Assembly (NCBI GenBank): GCA_963850525.1
Contig: CAWKLQ010000001.1
Location: 62,001-126,000, forward strand
DNA length: 64,000 nucleotides
Direction: 5' to 3'
Origin: JAEMQF01 sp963850525
Lineage (GTDB): Bacteria > Pseudomonadota > Gammaproteobacteria > Burkholderiales > Burkholderiaceae_C
Positions 34,391 to 46,047 of this stretch are shown piece by piece. Every line of letters starts with the position of its first letter. Positions within the stretch are counted from its first letter, which is position 1. The notes beneath the pieces are model-generated. The model searched no databases. It was not told the origin of the DNA and saw only the letters and a program-made list of their open reading frames with translations. Made by a program: the position numbers and the translations under genes.

Positions 34391-34785
34391 TACGGCGCAA
34401 CTTGCAGTTTGACCCACTCGGCGTCGCCGGCAGCGCGGTTGTTCTTCAGGAATTTGACTTCGACCGTCATGCCGGGTTTGGCGTCAGCCAACGCCCCCAC
34501 CGAATTGGACTGCTGCAACTTGCTGCGGTCGAGCCAGACGGGAGTCTGGGCGCCGAGCTTGACGGTGTGGCTGGTGCCGTCCTGCAGCAGCGTCAAGCTG
34601 CGCTGCGCCTCATTCACCGTCTGGACGCGCGCCAGCAGCGTGTGTCTGCCCGACAGTCCGGCCGATTGACCCATCGGAATGAACATTTCGGTGGCCTTTT
34701 GCGAGAGGCACGGCGTGGCGATGGTGCCCAGCAGCGCGGCCACCAGTGCGCACCAGGCCGGCGCGGACCGAACCAGGGTTCTCAT
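34390..34785 (-). CDS. Small secreted protein of unknown function
   Basis: 131 residues from MRTLVRSAPAWC, with GGAG nine bases before the ATG. A Sec signal (ALVAALLGTIATPCLSQ) is followed by a compact OB-like domain: HTLLARVQTVNEAQRSLTLLQDGTSHTVKLGAQTPVWLDRSKL and AKPGMTVEVKFLK. It resembles small periplasmic proteins controlling ionic or metal binding, but no family is recognised. An upstream frame start at 34815 overlaps the peroxidase stop and would add 10 residues; a link with that gene is likely. Confidence 0.65.
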   Translation of the reverse strand: MRTLVRSAPAWCALVAALLGTIATPCLSQKATEMFIPMGQSAGLSGRHTLLARVQTVNEAQRSLTLLQDGTSHTVKLGAQTPVWLDRSKLQQSNSVGALADAKPGMTVEVKFLKNNRAAGDAEWVKLQVAP

Positions 34786-34811
34786 GGGGGTGTTCTCCAA
34801 GGTGTTCATCA

Positions 34812-36182
34812 TCATTGCATCACCATCAATTCAGTTCGCGCCGCCTTCACCGCCGCGAGCGCTTCGTCGATCGTGGCGCGCGGCGGCTCGCGGTACTCGG
34901 CGGCGCGCGCGATGAGGCGCAGCGCCGAATTCAAGCGGTCCGACGCGGCTTGCGCCGTGAGCCCGCCGTTGCCGCCCTGCGCGAGCACGCGCAGCGCCCC
35001 TTCGAGCAACTGCTTCGCGCGCTCGAGGATCTCGCGCGGCGTTTCGCGGCGCGGTGGTGGGTTCATCAGCGTTTCGTCGAGCAGGGTCTGGGTCTGGCGG
35101 ATGTTCTCGATTGCGTTGAGCACGCGCAGGAACGCGGCGATCGCCTGGATTTGCGTCGTGTCGAGCTCGATGCCCTTCTTGTTCGGGTCAATGCTCTTCA
35201 GAAACTGGCCCGACGGCGAGTTGTTGAACGCCGCACCGTCGTAAAAAGCCACTGCGCCTTCGAGGGTGGCGACCGAATTGTTGTGGAAGAACGGTGCCGT
35301 GTCGGCGGCTTCCACGAGCGGCGGCGTATTGAAGGTCTTGTCGCCCGGCGTGCCCAGGCCATCGTCGATCGGAACGAGTTCGCCGCTCAGGCGCGCCGGC
35401 TGGTCCACCAGGGCCTCGACCCCGGTGTCGAAGTTGGCATTGCCCAGGTTCGCGCCGCCGGGCCTGGCGATGGCGCCTGCGTTGGAGTGGCAGATATTGC
35501 ACTTGCCCAGCGAATTGTCGAGAAAAATCTCCTGGCCGCGCTTGGCCAGCGTGCTCTTCAGCGGCAACGGCAATTGCAAGTCGCTCTGCCGGCCAAGCGA
35601 CAACTGGAATGCTTCGAGCGCGTCGAGTTCGGCGTCGGTGGGCAAACGAAAGTCGACGCCGGAAATGCGGTTCAGCGTTTTCGTGAAGTGCTGGATCACG
35701 GCGCCGGTGGCAAACGAGCGCAGCGAGCCGTCGCCGGGCGCGCCGTCGCCCGACCAGCCGGTGCGCGGGCCCTGCGGGCTGTCGATCGAGACGCGCATCG
35801 CCAGCACATGCGGCACGCCACGCATCACGAAACGCTTGTCGAGGTCACCGAAACCGTCCAGGTTCTCGCGGATCAGGCCGAACTCGCGCATCAGGCGCGG
35901 GCTCTCGAAGCCGGTTTTCAGCGCAGGAACGAACTCGGCGACGAAAAGCGGATCGTTCGGCGGCAACTTGGCGATGAACGCCGGATCGATGGTGAAGTTG
36001 TTGCTCGCCGGGTGGCACGTGCCGCAAGTGCGGCCGTTGCCGCCGAAGGTTTCCTTGAAAAACAAGTCGCGCCCTTGCGCGATCAGCGCGTCTTGGGGTG
36101 ACGGAGGCAACGGCGGTTTGGCGCAGCCGGAAACGACAAGCAGCAGGCCAAGCGCCGCGGAGAGAGAGAGTCGGTGCGTCAT
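34812..36182 (-). CDS. Diheme cytochrome c peroxidase/MauG-like lipoprotein
   Basis: 456 residues. Lipobox VVSGC (Cys20) anchors it. The first haem motif CGTCH is at residues 53-57, the second CNICH is near 225. An axial pattern (SPDGDGS, FATGAVIQHFTKT) fits the di-heme cytochrome c peroxidase/MauG fold. It could reduce peroxide or carry out an oxidation. A helical C-terminal region (IDEALAAVKAARTEL) is unusual and its function unclear. No thioredoxin or MauE partner is close by. Confidence 0.82.
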   Translation of the reverse strand: MTHRLSLSAALGLLLVVSGCAKPPLPPSPQDALIAQGRDLFFKETFGGNGRTCGTCHPASNNFTIDPAFIAKLPPNDPLFVAEFVPALKTGFESPRLMREFGLIRENLDGFGDLDKRFVMRGVPHVLAMRVSIDSPQGPRTGWSGDGAPGDGSLRSFATGAVIQHFTKTLNRISGVDFRLPTDAELDALEAFQLSLGRQSDLQLPLPLKSTLAKRGQEIFLDNSLGKCNICHSNAGAIARPGGANLGNANFDTGVEALVDQPARLSGELVPIDDGLGTPGDKTFNTPPLVEAADTAPFFHNNSVATLEGAVAFYDGAAFNNSPSGQFLKSIDPNKKGIELDTTQIQAIAAFLRVLNAIENIRQTQTLLDETLMNPPPRRETPREILERAKQLLEGALRVLAQGGNGGLTAQAASDRLNSALRLIARAAEYREPPRATIDEALAAVKAARTELMVMQ

Positions 36183-36338
36183 GCGGGCCCTCCAACAGTG
36201 CGATTTGCTTCAGTGGCACCCGCCGCGCAGCCGCACGCTGCGTGCAGCGTGGGCGGTTCGGCTGAGCGGCGCCGGGAGTGTAGGCCAGCGTTTCCGGGAC
36301 TTCAATCGCCGGCAGGTTACAGCGCGTAGTCGCAGCGC

Positions 36339-36563
36339 TCAGGCTTCGTACTTGAACGACAGCGACACGCGGGCACGGTAGGCGACGACCTTGCCGTCTT
36401 CGATTTTCATGTCGAGCTTGCAGATTTCGGCGACGCGCAAATCGCGCAGCGACTTGGCGGCGATCTCGACCGCCGCCCTCGCGGCGTCTTCCCAAGACGT
36501 GCTGCTCGTGCCGATGATTTCAGTGACGCGGTAGACGCCGCTGTCCGATTTCTTCTTCGCCAT
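36339..36563 (-). CDS. Dodecin
   Basis: 74 residues. MAKKKSDSGVYRVTEIIGTSSTSWEDAARAAVEIAAKSLRDLRVAEI has the flavin-stacking Trp24 in TSWEDAA and the conserved K.. VYRVTEIIGTS and RARVSLSFKYE. Dodecins form dodecamers that store FMN or CoA. The start has AAGGAG upstream with good spacing. Confidence 0.9.
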   Translation of the reverse strand: MAKKKSDSGVYRVTEIIGTSSTSWEDAARAAVEIAAKSLRDLRVAEICKLDMKIEDGKVVAYRARVSLSFKYEA

Positions 36564-36671
36564 GGTCACGCTCCTTCGGGTTGCAGGCGCTCACGCAGGC
36601 ACAAGGGATTCGCGACTCGCACAGGCGCCTTGGGCGACGATGATAGACCCGCCGTCGCCGCGCAGCACCGC

Positions 36672-37142
36672 TCAGGCGGGCGAAGAGCGCAGCGCGTAGG
36701 CTTTGCCGTCGACAAACAGGTACTCGACGCGCAGCACGGCGTCGCCTTTCTCGCCGGTGAACGTGAAGCCGATGACGGCCACGGGCTGCCCGGGTTTGAT
36801 CTCGACCACCTGCCACGCCTGCATGCGCGTGAGCGGGGCGAGTTCGATCTCCCAGACGGCGTCCTTGCGCGTGGGCAGCCGCGCCGCGCCGAGCACGCGG
36901 GCGCTGTCGACGGCGGCCGACTGCGCAGGGACCTTGCGGCCTGCCAGGTCGGCCGGCAATTGCAGGTTCGGGTTCAGGCGGAGTTTGATCTCGGCGTGCG
37001 GGTTGCGCCAGGCCACACTTTCTGCCTTGCCTTCCAGGTAGATCGGCTTGTCCTGGTCGAAGCTGCTCCAGCCATGGTGGGCGCGGCTGACCAGGGGCAT
37101 GAGGGCGATGCCACCGAGGGCGAAGAATTGACGGCGTTGCAT
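36672..37142 (-). CDS. DUF6152-like secreted protein
   Basis: 156 residues with a Tat/Sec-like signal (MQRRQFFALGGIALMPLVSRA) then HHGWSSFDQDKPIYLEGKAESVAWRNPHAEIKLRLN. HHGW and NPHAEI are the hallmarks of a common periplasmic domain found in cytochrome- or copper-linked operons. It forms a pair with the membrane protein at 37166-37582. Function unknown; the histidines suggest metal binding. Confidence 0.75.
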   Translation of the reverse strand: MQRRQFFALGGIALMPLVSRAHHGWSSFDQDKPIYLEGKAESVAWRNPHAEIKLRLNPNLQLPADLAGRKVPAQSAAVDSARVLGAARLPTRKDAVWEIELAPLTRMQAWQVVEIKPGQPVAVIGFTFTGEKGDAVLRVEYLFVDGKAYALRSSPA

Positions 37143-37165
37143 GGTTTTCCTTTCTCGAGCGTGAT

Positions 37166-37582
37166 TCAGACGTACGCGATCCAGCGACCGCAGATGATCA
37201 CACCGATCCAAATCCCGAGGGACAGTGTGGCTTGAAGCCGCGCCGCGCCGTCGTGCCGCGTGAGCCCGCCGCGCCAATGAAACGCCGCGGCGTTGAGCCC
37301 GGCCAGCACGAGCAGCGCCATTTTGACGAGGAAGGCGCGGTTCGCCAGCAGTTCTTCGTATTGGCTCGCGAACATCAAGCCGCCGCTCGCCGCAGCCACG
37401 CCGAAGCCCGCCAGGGTGACGGGCAAGGCGAGCCGTGCCAGCGAATCTTGCGGCAGCGCCGCGCCGACGCCGAAGACGCGCAGCTCGAAGACAAAGAGGC
37501 TGCCCAGCAGCAGCGCGATGCCGACGATGTGCGCAGCCTCCAGCGCGGGGTAGGCCCAGGGCGAGCTGACGATCCAGTCCAT
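37166..37582 (-). CDS. Four-helix membrane protein (DUF6644-like)
   Basis: 138 residues from MDWIVSSPWAYPALEAAHIVGIALLLG. About four membrane helices, with the AHIVGIALLLGSLFVFELRVFG and ASGGLMFASQYEELLANRAFLVKMALLV segments typical of DUF6644/DUF2214-like membrane proteins that often pair with DUF6152 proteins. His in AHIVG may bind haem or metal. The pair is probably cotranscribed. Function unknown. Confidence 0.72.
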   Translation of the reverse strand: MDWIVSSPWAYPALEAAHIVGIALLLGSLFVFELRVFGVGAALPQDSLARLALPVTLAGFGVAAASGGLMFASQYEELLANRAFLVKMALLVLAGLNAAAFHWRGGLTRHDGAARLQATLSLGIWIGVIICGRWIAYV

Positions 37583-37647
37583 GGCGTGGCGATTCTCGTC
37601 GCACTGCCCGACAGGCCCGCTCACGGTGCGCCGGATAACATCGAGCG

Positions 37648-38931
37648 ATGAGCGCCTCCCCTCCCAGCGACCCCGATACCCGCGTCGCCACCCTGCGGAA
37701 CGGCGTGCGTGTCATCACGATTGCCTTGCCGCACCTGGACAGCGCGAGCGTCAGCGTCTTCGTTCGCACCGGCAGCGGCCACGAGAGCAAACGCCTGAAC
37801 GGCATCAGCCACTTTGCCGAACACATGGCGTTCAAGGGGACGGCGACGCGCGATTGCCAGCGCATCAACCTCGACGCCGAACGCCTGGGCGCCGAGGTCA
37901 ACGCGCACACCGACAAAGACCATACCGCGTACCACATGCGCGGCATGGCGCGCGATTGCGGCGAGTTCGTGCGCATGCTCGGCGACATCGTGCAGGGCAG
38001 CACTTTTCCGCAAGCCGAGCTCGAGCGCGAGCGCCAGGTGATCCTGCACGAGTTCATCGAAGACGAAGACGACGCGCTGTCGGCCGCGTTCAAGCTCTTC
38101 GACAAGAACTGCTACGGCGCGCACGCGCTGGCGCAGCCGGTGATCGGCACGCGCAGCAACATCGAACGCTTCACGCGCGACGAGCTGATGGCTTATATGC
38201 AGCAACAGTACAGCGGTGCGAATGTGATCGTCGGCGTCGCCGGCAACGTGCAGCCGGCGGCCGTGCTGGCGCACACCCAGGCCGCCTTCGGCAGCATGGC
38301 GCGCGGCCAGGAGAACGTCTTGCCGCCACCGTGCTACGTGGGCGGCGTCGGCGCGCGCCGCATGGCCGGCGCGCCGCAGACGCACGTCGTGCTCGGGTTC
38401 CCGATTCCCGCCCTGCAGGGCGAGTACCACGCCAGCGCCGTCGCGGCCACGCTGTTCGGCGAGGGCATGAGCTCGCCGCTGATGGACCAGATTCGCGAGC
38501 GCCGCGGCCTGGCGTATTACGTCGCGTGCTCGGCCGACGTGCTCGACGCGTGTGGCCAGTTCGTCATCGAGGCGTCGACGGCGCCCGAGCACGTCGACGA
38601 ATTCCTCGTCGAAACGATGCGCCTACTGCGCGCCCAGGCAAGCGGCATCGACCCGGTGGATCTCGAGCGCGCACGCAACCAGATCGCGGTGCGCGCCGTG
38701 CGTTCGCAAGAGCAGCCCGTGGCGCGCCTGGAAAGCGCGGCGCAGGACTTGTTCGCGCTCGGCCGCGTGCGCTCGCGCGCCGAGGTCATGCAGCGCTTCG
38801 AGGCCGTCAGCGCCGAGCAAGTGCGCAGCGAGTTCGCACGGCTGCTCAGCGTGCCTCCCGCGCTGGCGCTGGCGGGCAAGGTGGGCAAGGGTGCGGCGGA
38901 GCGCGTGGGCCAGATTGTTGCGGCGAAGTGA
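37648..38931 (+). CDS. M16 family zinc metallopeptidase
   Basis: 427 residues. The inverted zinc motif HFAEH at 55-59, with a later Glu in ILHEFIEDEDD, is the M16 active site. The C-terminal M16 half (YYVACSADVLDACGQFVIEASTAPEHVDEF) is present. M16 proteins of this size are processing peptidases of the mitochondrial MPP-like class, acting in the cytosol or periplasm; there is no evident signal here. It is divergent from the DUF6644-like gene across 65 bases. Confidence 0.9.
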   Translation: MSASPPSDPDTRVATLRNGVRVITIALPHLDSASVSVFVRTGSGHESKRLNGISHFAEHMAFKGTATRDCQRINLDAERLGAEVNAHTDKDHTAYHMRGMARDCGEFVRMLGDIVQGSTFPQAELERERQVILHEFIEDEDDALSAAFKLFDKNCYGAHALAQPVIGTRSNIERFTRDELMAYMQQQYSGANVIVGVAGNVQPAAVLAHTQAAFGSMARGQENVLPPPCYVGGVGARRMAGAPQTHVVLGFPIPALQGEYHASAVAATLFGEGMSSPLMDQIRERRGLAYYVACSADVLDACGQFVIEASTAPEHVDEFLVETMRLLRAQASGIDPVDLERARNQIAVRAVRSQEQPVARLESAAQDLFALGRVRSRAEVMQRFEAVSAEQVRSEFARLLSVPPALALAGKVGKGAAERVGQIVAAK

Positions 38932-38945
38932 GGGGGGTGAAAGAG

Positions 38946-39009
38946 TGGATCCCGGCGTTCGCCGGGATGACAGTCAAGATCGTCATTCCGACGAAAGTCG
39001 GAATCCACC
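38946..39009. repeat. REP-like repeat pair downstream of the peptidase
   Basis: TGGATCCCGGCGTTCGCCGGGATGAC at left and CGTCATTCCGACGAAAGTCGGAATCCACCG at right, each with its own hairpin (GGCGTTCGCC, GACGAAAGTC). Same type as 10664-10740. It fills the convergent gap between the peptidase and DUF72 genes. Confidence 0.7.
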
Positions 39010-39062
39010 GGTGGCCTGCGGGATGCGCGAGACGTTCGTCGGGATGATGCGCAAGACGCGGG

Positions 39063-39866
39063 TCAGCCCAGGCGCGCGAGCAACTCCATCGCCGCCGCCG
39101 GCGCGCGTTCTTTCGCGCCGCTGATGAAAAACAGAAACACGTCGCGCGGGGTGGCGCTGACCTTCGCTGGTTTCTCTGCGCGCGGCAAGTCGTCCGGCTC
39201 GCCGCCCTGCGCCCACTCCTGGGCGCGCTGCGCCCAGCGGTCCAGGCTCGAAGGCGCATAGCCGCTCGGCAGCTGCGAATCAGTACGCATCAGCCGCGCG
39301 TAGACGAAGTCGCCCGTCAGGTCGGCGAACGACGGGTAGTCGTCGGAATCGGCGAGCACCGTCGCGCACGCGTAGCGCCGCGCCAGCGCGAGGTAGGCCG
39401 GTGTCTTGAAGCTCTCATGGCGCACGTCGAGCACGTGGCGCAGCGCGAGCCCGTCCACGGTTTCGGGGAGCAGGTTGAGGAAAGCCTCGAAATCTTCGGC
39501 CTCGAACTTCTTCGTCGGCATGAATTGCCAGAGGATGGGCCCGAGCTTGGGCCCGAGCTGCGCGATGCCGCTGTCGATGAAGCGGGTCACCGAGTCGCGC
39601 CCCTCGGCGAGCAGCTTGCGATTCGTCGCAAAGCGCGACGCCTTCACGGAGAACACGAAGTCGGGCGGCGTGTCGTCGCGCCACTTGGCAAAGCTGCTGG
39701 GCTTTTGCGTGCCGTGGTAGGTGGCGTTGATTTCGATGGCAGTGAGCTTGCGGCTCGCGTAGTCGAGCTCTTTGCTCTGCGCCAGGCCCTTCGGATAGAA
39801 GTTGTCGCGCCACGGCGCATAGGTCCAGCCGCCGATGCCCACGCGAATCCGAGACGGGGATGTCAT
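39063..39866 (-). CDS. DUF72 family protein
   Basis: 267 residues. IRVGIGGWTYAPWRDNFYPKGL, then LTAIEINATYHGTQKPSSFAKWRDDTPPDFVFSVKASRFATNRK and VLDVRHESFKTPAYLALARRYACATVLAD are the YecE/DUF72 signature of a TIM-barrel-like protein. The function is not established experimentally. The ATG at 39866 is the natural start. Confidence 0.87.
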   Translation of the reverse strand: MTSPSRIRVGIGGWTYAPWRDNFYPKGLAQSKELDYASRKLTAIEINATYHGTQKPSSFAKWRDDTPPDFVFSVKASRFATNRKLLAEGRDSVTRFIDSGIAQLGPKLGPILWQFMPTKKFEAEDFEAFLNLLPETVDGLALRHVLDVRHESFKTPAYLALARRYACATVLADSDDYPSFADLTGDFVYARLMRTDSQLPSGYAPSSLDRWAQRAQEWAQGGEPDDLPRAEKPAKVSATPRDVFLFFISGAKERAPAAAMELLARLG

Positions 39867-39877
39867 GGATCGGTCCT

Positions 39878-40312
39878 TCAGGCGGTGCGGCCGTCGTCGC
39901 GCGTCACGATGCAGCCATCGATGCGCCAACTGCGGTCGCTTTGCTGTTGCATGCGGTAGATGGCGAGCCACGCCGCGCCGTTGCGGTCCGTCATGCGTAC
40001 GCGCTGGATGACTTCGTCGTCGACGGCTTGGGCGAGCAGGAAGCCCACCGATTCGGGCCGATGCACGACCGGGTAGGCGCCGCGCACCATCGCCAGGAAG
40101 TGACCGGCGACGCCGAATTTTTCGCGGATCGCGGGCGACGCGTAGGAAAAAGCCAACTCGGCGTCGTCGGCACGAAACGCGGCGAGCTGAGCCTGGATCA
40201 CGCTGCGAATCGCCTGAGCGTCGGAATCCGACACTTCGGTGGGTGCGGCCCAAGTGGCGCAGGCCAGGCTTGCGGCTGCCGCCAGGATCATGCGTCGTGC
40301 GGGGTCATGCAT
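39878..40312 (-). CDS. DUF4864-like secreted protein
   Basis: 144 residues. A signal (MILAAAASLACATWAAP) precedes DAQAIRSVIQAQLAAFRADDAELAFSYASPAIREKFGVAGHFLAMVRGAYPVVHRPESVGFLLA, the DUF4864 pattern with an SnoaL-like fold. Function unknown. It follows the 5-oxoprolinase promoter region and is transcribed toward DUF72, with 11 bases between. Confidence 0.75.
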   Translation of the reverse strand: MHDPARRMILAAAASLACATWAAPTEVSDSDAQAIRSVIQAQLAAFRADDAELAFSYASPAIREKFGVAGHFLAMVRGAYPVVHRPESVGFLLAQAVDDEVIQRVRMTDRNGAAWLAIYRMQQQSDRSWRIDGCIVTRDDGRTA

Positions 40313-40424
40313 CGTCGCTCCCGAATCTCGCGTTGCCGCGATGGTGCCTGAAGTTCGGGCTGAGTGTCCAGTTCGGCTCGCGCCGGCGAGCGGCGAGAAT
40401 CCACGAACGCACGATCGAAGCCCG

Positions 40425-44157
<3,733 letters not shown>

Positions 44158-44171
<14 letters not shown>

Positions 44172-45351
44172 CGTGACCATCGCTCGCGAAACTTCGACCG
44201 CCAACTTCACGCTCTGGGCGCTGCTGTGCTTGGGCGTGTGCCTGGCCGCTGAAGGGATGCGCTACGCACGCCAGCCGCTGCGCGAGCCGACGACGCTCGC
44301 GCTCGCGCCGCACTCGGCCGGTGAGGCGCCGCGCAACAAGTTGCCGGTACTGACGCTTGTGTCGAGCGGGCTCATCCCGGCGCCCGACGGCGCGCCTTCG
44401 GCGCATGCGAGCACGCTCGCGCAATTGCCCAGCGGCGAGCTGCTCGCGCTCTGGTGGGCCGGCGCGCGCGAGAGCGCTCCCGATGTGGCGATTTACGCTT
44501 CGCGCTGGAACGGTGCGCGCTGGAGTGCGCCGCGCCGCGTTGTCGAACGCCATCAGCTCGGCCGACAGCTTGGTTTCGGCGTGCGGCGCCTGGGCAATCC
44601 GGTCGTCTGGGTCGCTGGCGACGGGCGCGTGCACCTGTACGCGGTCGCCACCGGCCTGGGTGGGTGGGCGGCGTCGCGCATCGTGCACATGACGTCCGAC
44701 GACTCCGCGCAGAGTTTCGCGGCACGGCGCGTGCTGACGCTGTCGCCCCTCTTCAACACGAGCACGCTGGTGCGCACCCCGGCAGTTGCCACCGCAGATG
44801 GAGGCTGGCTGTTGCCGGCTTACTTTGAACTCGGCAACAAGTACCCGCTGCTCATCGGCATGGATGCACAAGGCGTGCCGCGCTGGGCGCAGCGCATCGG
44901 CGCATCGAGGTCGTCGCTGCAGCCGGCGTTGCTGGCAGTTTCGCCGACCGAAGTTCACGCGCTGATGCGCGACCACGGCGAGCACCAACGCATCCAGACC
45001 GCGGTCAGCCGCGACGCGGGCCTGACGTGGGTAGACGAGGAGCCGCTGCCGTTGCTCAACCACGACAGTTCGGTCGCCGCGATCCGGCTCATCCAGGGCG
45101 GCTTCGTGATGGCGCACAACGACCAGCTCGCCGCACCGGCGACGCCGCGCCAGTGGTTGCGCCTGTCGGTCTCGGACGATGCGCTGCAGTGGCGAGCGTC
45201 CGAAGACGTTCGGCGTGGCGCGCCTGGCGAGGAGTTTTCCTACCCGAGCCTGCTGCAAGTCGGCCGGCAACTGCATGTGACTTTCACCGCGCAGCGCGGC
45301 GCCATCGGCCACCATGTCTACGCCATCGCCGCCGCGTCGGCGACGCCGTGA
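44158..45351 (+). CDS. Sialidase-like (BNR-repeat) secreted protein
   Basis: 397 residues. One N-terminal helix (FTLWALLCLGVCLAAEG) anchors or exports it. The rest is a six-bladed propeller with asp-box-like repeats (HMTSDDSAQSFAARRVL, AVSRDAGLTWVDEEPLP, SVSDDALQWRASE) and FRIP-like SRWNGARWSAPRRV. It resembles the exo-alpha-sialidase family (PF13088), but the Arg triad was not confirmed. It overlaps the oxoprolinase stop by 14 bases and is followed by a membrane protein and LTA synthase, a set suggesting envelope glycan processing. Confidence 0.72.
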
Positions 45352-46037
45352 TGCAAGTCTTCGCGACGAGCCTGCCCGACCTCGCCTGGCAATGGGCTTA
45401 CGCTCGCCTGGGCTGGGGCATCGTGAGCGCCGCGCTCGTGCTTCGGCTTTGGCCGCACCCGGCCGGCGTGAGGGTCGCGGTGCGGGCCGAGTTCGCTGCC
45501 GGACCGACGCCGCGCGCCGCATCGGTATTCGCGGTGCTCGCCGCGCTGGCGATGTGGTTGCCACACGGCGCGTCGCCAGCGTATTGGCTGAGTCTGGTGT
45601 TCCAGCAACCGAGCACGATGCTCGTTGCCTTGTGCGCACTGGCACTGCTCGCGCGCTGCACGCGGCTGCGCACTGCGCCGCCGCCCGGGCAGGGCAGCGC
45701 GCTCGTCGTCGCTGCGAGTGGCTTGCTGCTCTATGCGGACAGCTCGGGTTGGCTCAGCCTGGGCTTGTACTTTCATGGTGCTGATCCCTTCTGGGCGCCG
45801 CTGGCCGCGCTGCTCGCCGGCGCCTGGGCGGTCTGGGCGGTGCGCTTTGAGGCGACACGCCGCGCCGCGCTGGCGACGCTGGTGGCGTCGACCGCGTTCT
45901 GCCTGTCGCGTTTGCCGAGCGGCAACGTGTTCGACACGTTTCTGGACCCGCTGCTTTGGTTGGTGTGTGTGGGCATCGTGCTGAAGACCGGCGTAGAGCG
46001 CTGGCGCGTCGCGGTGCGAGCACGGCCTGTGCAATGA
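45351..46037 (+). CDS. Polytopic membrane protein of unknown function
   Basis: 228 residues with about six hydrophobic segments (WGIVSAALVLRLWP, VFAVLAALAMWLPHGA, LLALCALALLARC, AALVVAASGLLLYA, LDPLLWLVCVGIVLK). The ATG overlaps the preceding stop codon by one base (TGATG), so it is cotranslated with the sialidase-like gene. No family is recognised. Confidence 0.72.
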   Translation: MQVFATSLPDLAWQWAYARLGWGIVSAALVLRLWPHPAGVRVAVRAEFAAGPTPRAASVFAVLAALAMWLPHGASPAYWLSLVFQQPSTMLVALCALALLARCTRLRTAPPPGQGSALVVAASGLLLYADSSGWLSLGLYFHGADPFWAPLAALLAGAWAVWAVRFEATRRAALATLVASTAFCLSRLPSGNVFDTFLDPLLWLVCVGIVLKTGVERWRVAVRARPVQ

Positions 46038-46047
46038 GCGGCACGTG

